A stretch of DNA of 56,464 nucleotides, from positions 1 to 56,464 of the forward strand of contig NZ_KB894086.1 of NCBI RefSeq assembly GCF_000374325.1, read 5' to 3'. Origin of the DNA: Allofustis seminis DSM 15817 (lineage in GTDB: Bacteria; Bacillota; Bacilli; Lactobacillales; Carnobacteriaceae_A). How positions within the stretch are numbered: position 1 is the stretch's first letter; each line of letters opens with the position of its first letter. The notes beneath the pieces are model-generated. The model searched no databases. It saw nothing but the letters and a program-made list of their open reading frames with translations, and was not told the DNA's origin. The position numbers and the translations under genes are program-made. Below, in pieces: positions 14,271 through 23,575 of the stretch.

Positions 14271-15254
14271 ATGGTAGGAATCATCTTGGCAACCCATGGT
14301 AAATTTGCGGAAGGCATTTTACATTCGGGTGGCATGATTTTCGGTGACCAAGAACAAGTGGCCATCGCCAATATTATGCCTGAAGAAGGTCCAGAAGATA
14401 TCCGTCAGAAGATGTTAGATGCAATTGATACTTTTGATACGGATGAAGTACTCTTTCTGGTCGATCTTTGGGGTGGTACACCATTTAATCAGGCTAGCCA
14501 ACTGGTAGAGGAAAAATCGGACACACGTGCTTTAATTGCGGGGCTTAATTTGCCGATGTTAATTGAAGCATATGCGGCAAGATTTTCGATGGAAACAGCC
14601 CACGAGATTGCAACACACCTTGTCGATCTTGGGCGAGATGGTATTAAGACATATCCAGAGTCTTTAATGCCAAAAATTGCACAAAAAACAGATGGACATA
14701 CAAAAGGGGCTATGCCGGAAGGAACTGTTGTAGGCGATGGCAAAATAGATATTGTGTTAGCGCGCATTGATACACGCTTGTTGCATGGTCAAGTTGCGAC
14801 AGCTTGGACACGTGCAACCAAGCCTAATCGTATCATTGTCGTCTCAGATGCAGTATCTAAAGATCATATGCGTAAGAAATTAATTGAACAAGCGGCACCT
14901 CCAGGGGTAAAAGCAAATGTCGTGCCAATTTGGAAAATGGCAGAAGTATTCAATGATCCGCGCTTTGGTAAAACACGTGCACTTCTTTTATTTGAAACGC
15001 CTCAAGATTTATTGGAATTAATCCAAATGGGTGGAAAAATTGAAGAAGTTAACGTTGGTTCGATGGCACATTCTGTTGGTAAGGCAGCGGTTAACCAATT
15101 CTTATCCTTAGATGAAGAAGATGTTAAAACTTATGAACAATTAGAAGAACTAGGTGTTTCATTTAATGTTCGCAAAGTACCGAGCGATTCTCGTTTAGAT
15201 ATGGACAAAATTCTAGAGCACGCTCGCGAATTGTTAGAAAAACAAAATAGTTAG
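14271..15254 (+). CDS. manL: Mannose-family PTS enzyme IIAB
   Basis: 327 aa. Accepts phosphate from HPr and passes it to the incoming sugar. The IIA domain (1-130) has phospho-His in ILATHGKFAEGI; the IIB domain (about 160-325) has phospho-His in RIDTRLLHGQVATAW; a short linker joins them, as in ManL/PtnAB of lactic acid bacteria. First gene of a IIAB-IIC-IID-ManO operon; TTAGGAGGT precedes ATG. The system usually imports glucose, mannose and glucosamine, and in Lactobacillales takes part in carbon catabolite control. No clear cre or -12/-24 box was found upstream. Confidence 0.95.
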   Translation: MVGIILATHGKFAEGILHSGGMIFGDQEQVAIANIMPEEGPEDIRQKMLDAIDTFDTDEVLFLVDLWGGTPFNQASQLVEEKSDTRALIAGLNLPMLIEAYAARFSMETAHEIATHLVDLGRDGIKTYPESLMPKIAQKTDGHTKGAMPEGTVVGDGKIDIVLARIDTRLLHGQVATAWTRATKPNRIIVVSDAVSKDHMRKKLIEQAAPPGVKANVVPIWKMAEVFNDPRFGKTRALLLFETPQDLLELIQMGGKIEEVNVGSMAHSVGKAAVNQFLSLDEEDVKTYEQLEELGVSFNVRKVPSDSRLDMDKILEHARELLEKQNS

Positions 15255-15266
15255 GAGAGGTATAAC

Positions 15267-16061
15267 ATGAATATGATTCAAGTAATACTTGTAGTCATTG
15301 TGGCATTCTTTGCTGGTATGGAAGGAATTCTAGACCAATTCCAATTTCATCAACCGCTCGTTGCTTGTACACTTATTGGTTTGGTAACGGGGAATTTAGA
15401 AGCGGGTATTATTTTAGGCGGTTCCTTACAGATGATTGCCCTAGGCTGGGCTAATATTGGTGCAGCAGTTGCACCAGATGTGGCATTGGCAAGTGTTGCA
15501 TCATCTATCATCTTAGTTTTAGGCGGTCAAGGCAAAGAAGGTGTTTCGACCGCGATTGCAATTGCCGTTCCGCTAGCTGTAGCTGGATTATTTTTAACGA
15601 TGGTCGTTCGTACATTAGCTGTTCCTGTTATTCATATGATGGATAAGGCTGCCGATGAAGGCAATTTTAGAAAAGTGGAATTATTACAGATTGCGGCCCT
15701 CGTTATGCAAGGACTTCGTATTGCGATTCCTGCACTCTTGCTATTATTTATTTCACCTGAGATTGTGCGCGGACTTTTAGAATCTATGCCACAATGGGTT
15801 GCTGATGGTATGGCAATCGGTGGTGGTATGGTAGTGGCTGTTGGTTATGCAATGGTTATTAATATGATGGCTAGTCGTGAAGTTTGGCCGTTTTTTGCAT
15901 TAGGATTTGTAGTGGCAGCAATTAGTGACTTGACCTTGATGGGACTTGGAGCGATCGGCGTATCGCTAGCCGTCATTTATTTGAATTTATCAAAAATGGG
16001 CGGTTCAAATGGTGGCAATCAAGTCGGTGATCCTCTCGATGATATTCTCAATGACTATTAG
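15267..16061 (+). CDS. manM: Mannose-family PTS enzyme IIC
   Basis: 264 aa, multi-pass membrane protein. It has the IIC signature LVTGNLEAGIILGGSLQMIALGW-like stretch near residues 40-65, and other features of the family sugar channel. 12 bp after manL, with AGGAGAGG before ATG. With IID it forms the sugar-translocating complex, and in the mannose family this pair is also the receptor of class IIa bacteriocins. Confidence 0.95.
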   Translation: MNMIQVILVVIVAFFAGMEGILDQFQFHQPLVACTLIGLVTGNLEAGIILGGSLQMIALGWANIGAAVAPDVALASVASSIILVLGGQGKEGVSTAIAIAVPLAVAGLFLTMVVRTLAVPVIHMMDKAADEGNFRKVELLQIAALVMQGLRIAIPALLLLFISPEIVRGLLESMPQWVADGMAIGGGMVVAVGYAMVINMMASREVWPFFALGFVVAAISDLTLMGLGAIGVSLAVIYLNLSKMGGSNGGNQVGDPLDDILNDY

Positions 16062-16076
16062 AACGGAGTGAATAAA

Positions 16077-16997
16077 ATGACAGAACAATCACCAAAAATT
16101 GAATTAACTAAAAAAGATCGATTAAATGTCATGTGGCGCTCGACTTTCTTACAAGGTTCATGGAACTATGAGCGTATGCAAAATGGTGGCTGGGTTTATA
16201 CATTAATTCCAGCGCTGAAGAAATTGTACACTGATGAGGAAGACCGTAAATTGGCTTTGAAGCGGCACTTGGAATTCTTTAATACACATCCATATGTTGC
16301 TGCACCAATTGTGGGTGTGACATTGGCACTTGAAGAAGAACGTGCAAATGGTGCACCAGTAGATGATGTAGCAATTCAAGGGGTTAAAGTGGGAATGATG
16401 GGACCGCTTGCGGGTGTTGGAGACCCCGTCTTTTGGTTTACATTACGTCCAATGTTAGGAGCCCTAGGTGCATCGCTTGCACTTAGCGGAAATATTGTGG
16501 GACCGATTTTGTTCTTTGTTTTGTGGAATGCAATCCGTATCGCTTTCTTATGGTATACTCAAGAATTAGGCTACCGCGCGGGAGGCGAGATTACAGAAGA
16601 CTTATCTGGTGGATTATTGCAAGATATAACAAAGGGTGCATCAATTCTTGGAATGTTCGTGTTGGCGGGATTAGTACAGCGCTGGGTGAATATTAATTTT
16701 GCACCAGTTATTTCAGAAGTTCAACTGCAACCCGGTGCATTCATTGAATGGGACAAGCTGGCGCAAGGTGCTAAAGGAATTCAAGAAGCATTATTACAAT
16801 ATGATGCGGGACTGTCGCTTACCTCAACCAATGTGACAACACTTCAACAGAACTTAGACTCACTTATTCCAGGTCTTGCTGGTTTGCTACTTACATTTTT
16901 ATGTATGTGGCTTTTAGATCGTGATGTTTCACCAATTGTGATCATTATCGGTTTATTTGTTGTAGGTGTTGCAGGTCATGCTGTAGGAATATTCTAG
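16077..16997 (+). CDS. manN: Mannose-family PTS enzyme IID
   Basis: 306 aa. Family marks: FLQGSWNYERMQNGGW near the N-terminus, MMGPLAGVGDPVFWFTLRP in the middle and hydrophobic helices at the C-terminus. ATG 16077 is preferred to GTG 16068, which overlaps the GGAG ribosome site. A 40-residue insertion before the last helices (about 205-245) lies where lactic acid bacteria have an extra surface loop. Partner of IIC. Confidence 0.95.
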   Translation: MTEQSPKIELTKKDRLNVMWRSTFLQGSWNYERMQNGGWVYTLIPALKKLYTDEEDRKLALKRHLEFFNTHPYVAAPIVGVTLALEEERANGAPVDDVAIQGVKVGMMGPLAGVGDPVFWFTLRPMLGALGASLALSGNIVGPILFFVLWNAIRIAFLWYTQELGYRAGGEITEDLSGGLLQDITKGASILGMFVLAGLVQRWVNINFAPVISEVQLQPGAFIEWDKLAQGAKGIQEALLQYDAGLSLTSTNVTTLQQNLDSLIPGLAGLLLTFLCMWLLDRDVSPIVIIIGLFVVGVAGHAVGIF

Positions 16998-17020
16998 ATA
17001 TTTTGGAAAGGAAGTCTGTG

Positions 17021-17383
17021 ATGGTAAAGCCCTTAAATACAAAAGTTGATCTCATAATGGATGGGACAAGCTATCTAGGCCTTAATGATTATGGTCGCTT
17101 AATTGTTGGCGATAAGGGATTTGAATTTTACCATAAATCAGATCCACGCAACTATATCCAAATACCTTGGGAAGAAGTGGATTATATCACAGCTTCTGTT
17201 CTTTTTGGTGGTCGCTGGATTCCGCGTTTTGGAATTCAAACGAAGAAAAATGGTTTTTTCACATTTGCAGCAAAAAAACCAAAGAAACTCTTACGAGCGA
17301 TCAACCAATATATTGAAACGGATCGAATGCGACATTCTCTTAGCTTTTTTGAAGTGTTAAAACGAGCAATCTGTCGCCATTAA
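17021..17383 (+). CDS. manO: ManO, DUF956 protein of the mannose PTS operon
   Basis: 120 aa, DUF956 family (YLGLNDYGRLIVGDKGFEFY; IPWEEVDYITASVLFGGRWI). Found almost only at the end of mannose PTS operons; it is reported to affect their expression, with mechanism unclear. ATG 17021 follows GGAAAGGAAG; the frame is open to 17003 but lacks a suitable start there. It ends at a terminator. Confidence 0.9.
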   Translation: MVKPLNTKVDLIMDGTSYLGLNDYGRLIVGDKGFEFYHKSDPRNYIQIPWEEVDYITASVLFGGRWIPRFGIQTKKNGFFTFAAKKPKKLLRAINQYIETDRMRHSLSFFEVLKRAICRH

Positions 17384-17387
17384 AAGA

Positions 17388-17446
17388 AATAGAACCTCAA
17401 AGGAGTGCTTGCCTATTTTATAGGGGCCATGAGGTTCTATTTTTTA
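17388..17446 (+). terminator. Terminator of the mannose PTS operon
   Basis: Stem AATAGAACCTCA/TGAGGTTCTATT with a loop of about 33 nt is followed by TTTTT. Confidence 0.85.
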
Positions 17447-17631
17447 TTAGGAATTTAGTTAAAGTGCTAGCTTAATTTATACAATGCACAAGCATATATT
17501 GGGGTCATATTTTTTAGGTTATTGAGAGCCATCTATTTTGTTAATCAATTCATTTTCGTTATAAAAGTAACGCAAAATTTAGGAAACTTAAATCATTTAT
17601 TAGGCGCGCTAAATGAGATAATCAATAGGTT

Positions 17632-17659
17632 TTGCAGCATTTTTGTGCTATTGTATAAG
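17632..17659 (+). promoter_or_regulatory. Promoter of the CDF transporter gene
   Basis: TTGCAG at 17632-17637, a 16-nt spacer and TATAAG at 17654-17659, 27 bases before the start codon. The rest of the 303-bp gap (17384-17686) holds the manO terminator and AT-rich sequence; I see no Mn riboswitch motif. Confidence 0.6.
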
Positions 17660-17686
17660 TACGAAATTAGAAGGAGTTTTTTGGAA

Positions 17687-18583
17687 ATGAAAATAAAAAT
17701 TCCAAATAATAGAGCGGATTTGAAAGCAGCAGAACAAGGCGCAATGATAAGCATCGCGTCCTATTTGTTGTTAACGACAATGAAGCTATCGGCAGGGATT
17801 ATCTATCATTCAAGTTCTCTTGTTGCAGATGGTTTGAACAACTTAACAGATGTAATCTCTTCTGTTGCAGTGCTTGTTGGACTGAAAACAGCACAGAAAC
17901 CAGCAGATGATGACCATCGTTATGGTCATTGGCGAGCAGAAACGATCGCAAGCTTGATGACTTCATTTATTATGTTTTTTGTGGGGATCGAAATCTTGCG
18001 CAAAAGCATTGAGAAAATCGTAACCCAGACACTAGATAAGCCCGATATTAATGCGGCGCTTGTAGCATTAATGAGTGCAGCCATTATTTATGGAGTGCAT
18101 CTTTATAATAAGAATCTTGCAAAAAAATCAAATAGCAAAGGTATTTATGCGGTAGCTAAAGATAACTTGGCTGATGCCTTAACTGGTTTAGCGACTGCAG
18201 GCGCTGTCTTTGCATCAATTATTGGTGCAATTTGGTTAGATATATTGATGGCTATTGTTGTTGCTTTTATTATTTTAAAAACGGCAACAGAAATTTTTCG
18301 CTCAAATGTGTTTGAGTTATCGGATGGATTTAATGAAGATAAATTGGAAGAATATAAGCGAACGCTTGAAAGAATTCCTCAAGTTATTCATGTCAAGACG
18401 ATCCGCGGCAGAATGTATGGGAGTTATGAATATTTAGATGTGACAGTTCAAGTAGACCCGCAGCTATCCCTTGTTTTTGCCCATGATTTAACAGAAGAGA
18501 TAGAAGAAATTCTTGCTATAAAACATCAAATTGCTCACACACATGTTCATGTGGAACCATATGAGGAACATATTAAAAAATAA
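17687..18583 (+). CDS. Cation diffusion facilitator, probably a manganese exporter
   Basis: 298 aa with six predicted membrane helices and a C-terminal cytoplasmic domain. Metal-site residues in helix 2 (VADGLNNLTDVISS) and helix 5 (KDNLADALTG) follow the Asn/Asp pattern of MntE-type Mn exporters rather than the His-containing pattern of zinc exporters. Start ATG 17687 follows AAGGAG at 9-10 nt; the frame is open 55 codons earlier, but that part contains the promoter and lacks a ribosome site. The metal assignment is by motif only. Confidence 0.87.
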   Translation: MKIKIPNNRADLKAAEQGAMISIASYLLLTTMKLSAGIIYHSSSLVADGLNNLTDVISSVAVLVGLKTAQKPADDDHRYGHWRAETIASLMTSFIMFFVGIEILRKSIEKIVTQTLDKPDINAALVALMSAAIIYGVHLYNKNLAKKSNSKGIYAVAKDNLADALTGLATAGAVFASIIGAIWLDILMAIVVAFIILKTATEIFRSNVFELSDGFNEDKLEEYKRTLERIPQVIHVKTIRGRMYGSYEYLDVTVQVDPQLSLVFAHDLTEEIEEILAIKHQIAHTHVHVEPYEEHIKK

Positions 18584-18629
18584 AGTAATGATTTCAAAAG
18601 TTAGCCCTTAATTTTAAAGGAGGAGTTCC

Positions 18630-18905
18630 ATGAAATTTATTCATAAAGATCAAAAAATATTCTATCAAAACAATGAAGGTAATGAATTAGCTTATTTGCA
18701 ATATTCTATTTCCGATGATGGAAAAGTATTAAATGCGGATGCTACATTTGTCGATCCATCCCTTAGAGGTCAAGGTGTAGCACGACAATTGGTAGATGCA
18801 TTGGCAACATATGCTAGAGAACATTCATTGAAAATCAAACCAATATGTAGCTATGTTGTGCATCTTTTCGATACAGTGGATGACTATCAAGATATTGCAT
18901 TATAA
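18630..18905 (+). CDS. Small GNAT-type N-acetyltransferase (YjdJ-like)
   Basis: 91 aa, matching the single-domain half-size GNAT family: DATFVDPSLRGQGVARQLVD contains the acetyl-CoA P-loop (RGQGVA), and the conserved CSYV follows. AAAGGAGGAG precedes ATG 18630. It is 46 bp after the CDF gene and ends at a long hairpin. Substrate unknown. Confidence 0.85.
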   Translation: MKFIHKDQKIFYQNNEGNELAYLQYSISDDGKVLNADATFVDPSLRGQGVARQLVDALATYAREHSLKIKPICSYVVHLFDTVDDYQDIAL

Positions 18906-18913
18906 AGTGGCAA

Positions 18914-18996
18914 GAAAAACTCTTCAAAGATGAGCATGTCATGATGCGATTTGAAATTGCATTGTGTGGCTTTTTGAAAGAGTTTTTCATTTTTTA
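18914..18996 (+). terminator. Terminator after the GNAT gene
   Basis: Outer arms GAAAAACTCTTCAAA/TTTTTGAAAGAGTTTTTC, one bulge, and a T-rich end. It separates this unit from the tRNA cluster. Confidence 0.65.
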
Positions 18997-19052
18997 AAAA
19001 AGTCTTGACAAGTGATTATTATTTTCATAGAATAATAGACGTGGCTAATTCT

Positions 19053-19124
19053 GGCCCCTTGGTCAAGCGGTTAAGACATCGCCCTTTCACGGCGGTATCA
19101 CGGGTTCGAATCCCGTAGGGGTCA
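19053..19124 (+). tRNA. tRNA-Glu (TTC anticodon)
   Basis: A 72-nt cloverleaf with acceptor arms GGCCCCT/AGGGGTC (one G-T pair), anticodon loop CTTTCAC (TTC) and T-arm GGGTTCGAATCCC. CCA is not encoded. First of three clustered tRNA genes. Confidence 0.95.
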
Positions 19125-19133
19125 TGATAAAAC

Positions 19134-19215
19134 GGTGGGATAGCGAAGTGGCCAAACGCAGCGGACTGTAAATCCGCCCTCATCGAGTTCGAAGGTTCAA
19201 ATCCTTCTCCCACCA
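19134..19215 (+). tRNA. tRNA-Tyr (GTA anticodon)
   Basis: 82 nt, with the long variable arm of a class II tRNA (CCCTCATCGAG region), acceptor arms GGTGGGA/TCCCACC and anticodon loop CTGTAAA (GTA). Nine bases after tRNA-Glu. Confidence 0.95.
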
Positions 19216-19227
19216 TTTATATTTGAT

Positions 19228-19299
19228 TGGGCTATAGCCAAGCGGTAAGGCAACGGGTTTTGGTCCCGTCATTCCTAGGTTCGAATCCTAGTAGCCCAG
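19228..19299 (+). tRNA. tRNA-Gln (TTG anticodon)
   Basis: 72 nt with acceptor arms TGGGCTA/TAGCCCA, the weak U-A first pair typical of tRNA-Gln, anticodon loop TTTTGGT (TTG) and T-arm AGGTTCGAATCCT. Last gene of the cluster; a terminator follows. Confidence 0.95.
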
Positions 19300-19303
19300 T
19301 ATA

Positions 19304-19334
19304 AGACAGCAAACATTGTTTGCTGTCTTTTTTT
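19304..19334 (+). terminator. Terminator of the Glu-Tyr-Gln tRNA cluster
   Basis: Stem AGACAGCAAAC/GTTTGCTGTCT with a 3-nt loop is followed by T8, five bases after tRNA-Gln. Confidence 0.92.
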
Positions 19335-19377
19335 GTTGTCAATTCTTTGGTGAATACATGAAATCTTATGTCGCAAG

Positions 19378-19386
19378 TGGTATAAT
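19378..19386 (+). promoter_or_regulatory. Extended -10 promoter of the cdaA operon
   Basis: TGG-TATAAT (extended -10) at 19378-19386, about 35 bases before the cdaA start; no good -35 box is visible at the usual spacing. Confidence 0.5.
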
Positions 19387-19420
19387 ATTAACAACTTATT
19401 GAAAAAGGAGTGTGCCGAGT

Positions 19421-20278
19421 TTGCCTGATATAGTTGAATGGATCAAAAGCTTCAGTGTACAGAACTTCTGGTCAATTAAGACCTTTATTTCAATGATCGA
19501 TATTTTAATTGTGAGTTTCTTTATTTATCAAATTATAAAAATTTTAAAAGGAACGAGAGCGACCGAGTTGTTGAAAGGAATACTGGTGATCATGGTGATC
19601 AAAGTATTCAGCTCTTTATTCCAATTATATACAACAGAATATATTATAGATTTCGTTATTCAATGGTCTGCTTTAGCACTCATTGTGATTTTTCAACCTG
19701 AATTGCGGCGAGCGCTTGAACATTTGGGACGTGGCACTTTATTTACGTCCCAGAAAAAGGCAAATCCTACGCAGAAAATGATAGAAAGTATTGCAGATGC
19801 TGCCGAATATATGGGACGGCGTCATATTGGGGCATTAATTTCGCTAGAGATGAAGTCACCTTTAACTGAATTTATTAAAACAGGAATTCCGGTTCATGCA
19901 GATATTTCTTCCGAATTATTAATTAATATTTTTATTCCGAACACGCCTTTACATGACGGTGCAGTGATTATTCGGGAATATCAAATTGCAAGTGCTGCGA
20001 GCTATTTGCCATTATCGGAAAGCCCTAATGTTCCTAAAAAATTTGGAACACGACATCGTGCAGCGATTGGCTTATCGGAAGAGACGGATGCTATTACGGT
20101 AGTCGTTTCAGAAGAAACAGGTGAAATTAGTATCGCACATCGTAGCACATTAACGAATGATATCTCAAAACAACAACTCATTGATTATTTAAATGAATAT
20201 TATCTTGTTGAAGATGACAATAAAAACAGCTGGATCCACAGATTGCAACAACTGATTGGAAAGGTTGTGAATAACTGA
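19421..20278 (+). CDS. cdaA: Diadenylate cyclase CdaA
   Basis: Makes c-di-AMP from two ATP; membrane-bound. About 285 aa: three N-terminal helices (residues about 15-80), then a DAC domain with the LHDGAVII and GTRHRAAIG motifs, both catalytic signatures. I prefer TTG 19421, which lies 10 nt after AAAGGAG; GTG 19412 is only one base from that site. It is the first gene of the conserved cdaA-cdaR-glmM operon and overlaps cdaR at the ATGA junction. Confidence 0.95.
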   Translation: MPDIVEWIKSFSVQNFWSIKTFISMIDILIVSFFIYQIIKILKGTRATELLKGILVIMVIKVFSSLFQLYTTEYIIDFVIQWSALALIVIFQPELRRALEHLGRGTLFTSQKKANPTQKMIESIADAAEYMGRRHIGALISLEMKSPLTEFIKTGIPVHADISSELLINIFIPNTPLHDGAVIIREYQIASAASYLPLSESPNVPKKFGTRHRAAIGLSEETDAITVVVSEETGEISIAHRSTLTNDISKQQLIDYLNEYYLVEDDNKNSWIHRLQQLIGKVVNN

Positions 20279-21312
20279 TGAAATTTGATATGGAAAGTCC
20301 ATGGAAAACGAAATTATTGAGCTTGTTAATGGCTATTTTATTATTTTTCTATGTATCTTATGAAAATGGTTCTAAATTTCAATCGAATAATCAAAGCAGT
20401 GTAGCAAGTGTTGTCAGCTCGGAAGTTCTAACGGATATTCCGATTGAGGTGAATGTGAATACTGATAAATATTTTGTCTCAGGTATTCCTGACGGCGCGA
20501 CAATACGACTTGAAGGGCCGCAAGCGATTTTGTTTCAGACAACAGTTACACAAAATTTCAAAATTACGACCCCTAACTTGAATGAATTAGGTGTGGGGAC
20601 ACATCAAATAACATTGGAAGCGAGTGGCTTGTCAAATGAAATTCATTATAGTATTAGCCCTGCCGAGATTACTGTTACAGTCGAAGAAAAAGAACAACGT
20701 GAATTTTCGGTTGAAGTCGAAGTCAGTTCTAAGTTAGACTTGGCAGAAGGCTATAGCATGGGCGAGCCTGAGATCCAAGAAAAAACGGTTGTTATTACTG
20801 GGGCACCTTCCACATTAAATAAAATTGATAAAGTTAAAGCCATTGTTGAAAGTGACATCAAAGCCATTACGCAAGATATTACAGTGCTGGCGAATTTAGT
20901 TGTTTTAGATGCTCAAGGAAATCCGCTGAATGTCAATGTGAGTGTTCCTCAAGTTAATGTTCGAATTCCAGTATCTGAAACAAAAAAAACAGTGCCGATT
21001 GTATTGCGAATGCATGGTCAACAAGCAGGCTATAAATATAAATTGGCACTGAGTGAGAATGAATCCAAAAATATCACAGTCATTGGCGATACGGATGCCA
21101 TTAAAGAAATTGCTAATTATCCGATAAATGTCAATGTCGAAGGGATAACAGAAACCCAAGTGATCGATGTGAGTTTGGATCAGTTACCTGAAGGAATTAA
21201 AGAAGTCAATCGTGATGTTGTGAAAGTACTCGTTACCGTAACAAATTCATCTGGCGAATCAACCAGTGAAACGAGTAGCTCATCGCAATCACGACGAAAT
21301 GAAAATGAATAA
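20278..21312 (+). CDS. cdaR: CdaA regulator CdaR (YbbR-domain protein)
   Basis: 344 aa. One N-terminal membrane helix ([19 protein letters not shown]) followed by several extracellular YbbR beta domains (recurrent motifs such as IPIEVNVN and VPIVLRMHG), ending in a Ser/Thr-rich tail. It modulates CdaA. The stop of cdaA overlaps this ATG, implying coupled translation. Confidence 0.93.
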   Translation: MKFDMESPWKTKLLSLLMAILLFFYVSYENGSKFQSNNQSSVASVVSSEVLTDIPIEVNVNTDKYFVSGIPDGATIRLEGPQAILFQTTVTQNFKITTPNLNELGVGTHQITLEASGLSNEIHYSISPAEITVTVEEKEQREFSVEVEVSSKLDLAEGYSMGEPEIQEKTVVITGAPSTLNKIDKVKAIVESDIKAITQDITVLANLVVLDAQGNPLNVNVSVPQVNVRIPVSETKKTVPIVLRMHGQQAGYKYKLALSENESKNITVIGDTDAIKEIANYPINVNVEGITETQVIDVSLDQLPEGIKEVNRDVVKVLVTVTNSSGESTSETSSSSQSRRNENE

Positions 21313-21329
21313 AAGATAAGGAGAAATCA

Positions 21330-22691
21330 ATGCAGATTAAATTTGGTACAGATGGCGTTCGCGGTGTGGCCAATCAGGAGCTTACCCCAGAGATCGCATT
21401 TAAATTAGGTCGTTTTGGTGGTTACGTTCTGGCACAGCATATTGAAGAAGATCATGCGAAAGTGCTTGTAGGAAAAGACACAAGAGCAAGCGGTACAATG
21501 CTAGAGTTTGCTTTAATTGCAGGTCTTTTATCAGTTGGTGCAGAAGTTTTGAGGTTAGGCGTTATATCGACACCCGGTGTTTCTTATCTTACACGTCAGC
21601 AAAATGCGACGGCGGGCATTATGATCAGTGCTTCTCATAATCCTGCACAAGATAATGGCATTAAATTCTTTGGAGCGGACGGCTTCAAGCTTTCAGATGA
21701 ACAAGAAAGAGAAATTGAAGCTTTAATTTATGAAAATGAAGATGTCGACTCTCTACCAAGACCTAGTGCTGAAGGATTAGGAAATGTAGAACAATATTTA
21801 GAAAGTGTCTTAAAATATAATCAATTTTTGATGCAGACTATTCCTGGAGATTTGTCCGGATTGCATATTGTCTTAGATGGAGCCAATGGTGCAACTGGGC
21901 CTATGTTGAACCGCTTATTTGCAGATTTGGAAACAGATTTTACAGTAATTGGCAATCAACCTAATGGCTTAAATATTAATGACGGAGTAGGAAGTACTCA
22001 TCCAGAAGCTTTAGCTAAAAAAGTCGTAGAAGAAGGAGCCGATGCAGGACTCGCATTCGATGGTGATGGGGACCGTCTGATCGCTGTTGATGAGAAGGGA
22101 AATATTATTGATGGCGACAAAATTATGTTTATTTGTGGAAAATATTTAAATGAAAAAGGCCGTCTAAAAAACAATACAATAGTGTCTACTGTTATGAGTA
22201 ACTTAGGCTTTTATAAAGCGCTGGATAGCGAAAAAATTGCATCAGTCGTTACCACAGTTGGTGACCGCTATGTGGTTGAAGCAATGCGTGAAGGTGGACA
22301 TAGCCTAGGGGGCGAGCAGTCGGGACATATTATCTTCTTAGATCATCACACGACAGGCGACGGTCTTTTAACAGCTATTCAATTGCTATATATTATAAAA
22401 GATACTGGAAAAACTTTAGGAGAATTGGCTGAAGAAGTACATGTCTATCCACAAAAGTTAGTCAATATTATCGTTCATGACAAAGACCAAATTATGGAAG
22501 ATGAAGACGTTCAAGCTGCAATTGCTGAAGTTGAAAATAAAATGAATGGCAATGGTCGTGTACTTGTAAGACCTAGTGGAACCGAACCACTCTTACGTGT
22601 CATGGTCGAAGCTCCAACGGATGAATTAGTGGATGAATATTGCCATCCAATTGTTGAACTTATTCGTGAAAAATTCGGAAAAGAAGAATAA
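21330..22691 (+). CDS. glmM: Phosphoglucosamine mutase GlmM
   Basis: 453 aa. Converts glucosamine 6-phosphate to glucosamine 1-phosphate for cell-wall precursor synthesis. Phosphoserine loop [13 protein letters not shown], metal loop [11 protein letters not shown], sugar loop GGEQSGHII and phosphate-binding [12 protein letters not shown] are all present. AAGGAGAA lies before the start, 17 bp after cdaR. In several Firmicutes GlmM binds and inhibits CdaA, which explains the operon. Confidence 0.97.
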   Translation: MQIKFGTDGVRGVANQELTPEIAFKLGRFGGYVLAQHIEEDHAKVLVGKDTRASGTMLEFALIAGLLSVGAEVLRLGVISTPGVSYLTRQQNATAGIMISASHNPAQDNGIKFFGADGFKLSDEQEREIEALIYENEDVDSLPRPSAEGLGNVEQYLESVLKYNQFLMQTIPGDLSGLHIVLDGANGATGPMLNRLFADLETDFTVIGNQPNGLNINDGVGSTHPEALAKKVVEEGADAGLAFDGDGDRLIAVDEKGNIIDGDKIMFICGKYLNEKGRLKNNTIVSTVMSNLGFYKALDSEKIASVVTTVGDRYVVEAMREGGHSLGGEQSGHIIFLDHHTTGDGLLTAIQLLYIIKDTGKTLGELAEEVHVYPQKLVNIIVHDKDQIMEDEDVQAAIAEVENKMNGNGRVLVRPSGTEPLLRVMVEAPTDELVDEYCHPIVELIREKFGKEE

Positions 22692-22704
22692 AAGGAGGAG
22701 TATA

Positions 22705-23529
22705 ATGCACTTTAAGACGCGGCGTGCAGGAGATTTTTATTCAGCAAGTAGTTATCGCCAAGAAGCACGTGCACAACTGGAAGGGCATTGGAAAGAAGTG
22801 GCAATGCTCAGCATTGTTCTAGCATTGTTTGTTATTTTTTCAAATGTTGGCTTTGTGCATACGACTTATAAGATGTATCAATTAGGGGGACTAGACTATA
22901 ATATGATGGTTGATTCATGGGATACATCGTGGACAGAGACCATTGTGGCTCGGGGGACATCGATTCTATTTGCGCTAATTAGTACAAGTATAACCTTTGC
23001 AATGTTACAATTTGTTCGAAAAATAAAAACACATTTTGATTGGACGACTGATTTAATTTTAATTGTTAGACTGCCGATTTTTTGGAAGTTAGTTGGACTG
23101 GAAGTTGTTAAAATTATTTTAGTTTCTTTATGGACAGTACTATTTATCATTCCAGGAATTATTAAATCTTATAGTTATTCGCAAGCAAGTTTCATTATGT
23201 ATGATGATTATCTAGAGAATGGATTTTCTAATTTATCCATTATGGAATGTATTACGGCAAGTCGGGATATGATGCGCGGGCATAAGGGACGCAAATTTAT
23301 GCTTGACTTGAGCTTCATTGGTTGGCAGATTTTGGCTAATTTGACATTGGGACTTGGTATGATTTTCCTTAAGCCATATCTATTGATGACGGATACAATT
23401 TTTTATGAGAACTTGCGACTGCAGTCAGGTCATCTCTCAAATCGTATGCTTCATGAAATGTATCAAAAAGAGCAGGCGGCCACTGAAGACATTATAGGAG
23501 AAGATCCAGACGATTTTTCTGATTTTTAA
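22705..23529 (+). CDS. DUF975 integral membrane protein
   Basis: 274 aa. Matches the DUF975 pattern: N-terminal AREQLEGHWKE-like segment (ARAQLEGHWKEVAML), several hydrophobic helices, the stretch SYSQASFIMYDD, and MRGHKGRKFMLDLSFIGWQI. AAAGGAGGAG lies 8 nt before ATG 22705; earlier in-frame starts overlap glmM. It lies 13 bp after glmM and may share its transcript. Function unknown. Confidence 0.88.
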   Translation: MHFKTRRAGDFYSASSYRQEARAQLEGHWKEVAMLSIVLALFVIFSNVGFVHTTYKMYQLGGLDYNMMVDSWDTSWTETIVARGTSILFALISTSITFAMLQFVRKIKTHFDWTTDLILIVRLPIFWKLVGLEVVKIILVSLWTVLFIIPGIIKSYSYSQASFIMYDDYLENGFSNLSIMECITASRDMMRGHKGRKFMLDLSFIGWQILANLTLGLGMIFLKPYLLMTDTIFYENLRLQSGHLSNRMLHEMYQKEQAATEDIIGEDPDDFSDF

Positions 23530-23533
23530 TTAA

Positions 23534-23566
23534 AAACCCACACGTTAATTTTTAACGTGTGGGTTT
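23534..23566. terminator. Bidirectional terminator between DUF975 and metallopeptidase genes
   Basis: Perfect stem AAACCCACACGTTAA/TTAACGTGTGGGTTT, T-rich on the plus side. It lies between convergent genes. Confidence 0.85.
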
Positions 23567-23575
23567 ATTTTGTGA

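Noticed and set aside
14489-14767. 92-codon minus-strand ORF in the IIAB gene
   Set aside because: Shadow of the well-supported manL gene; no ribosome site.
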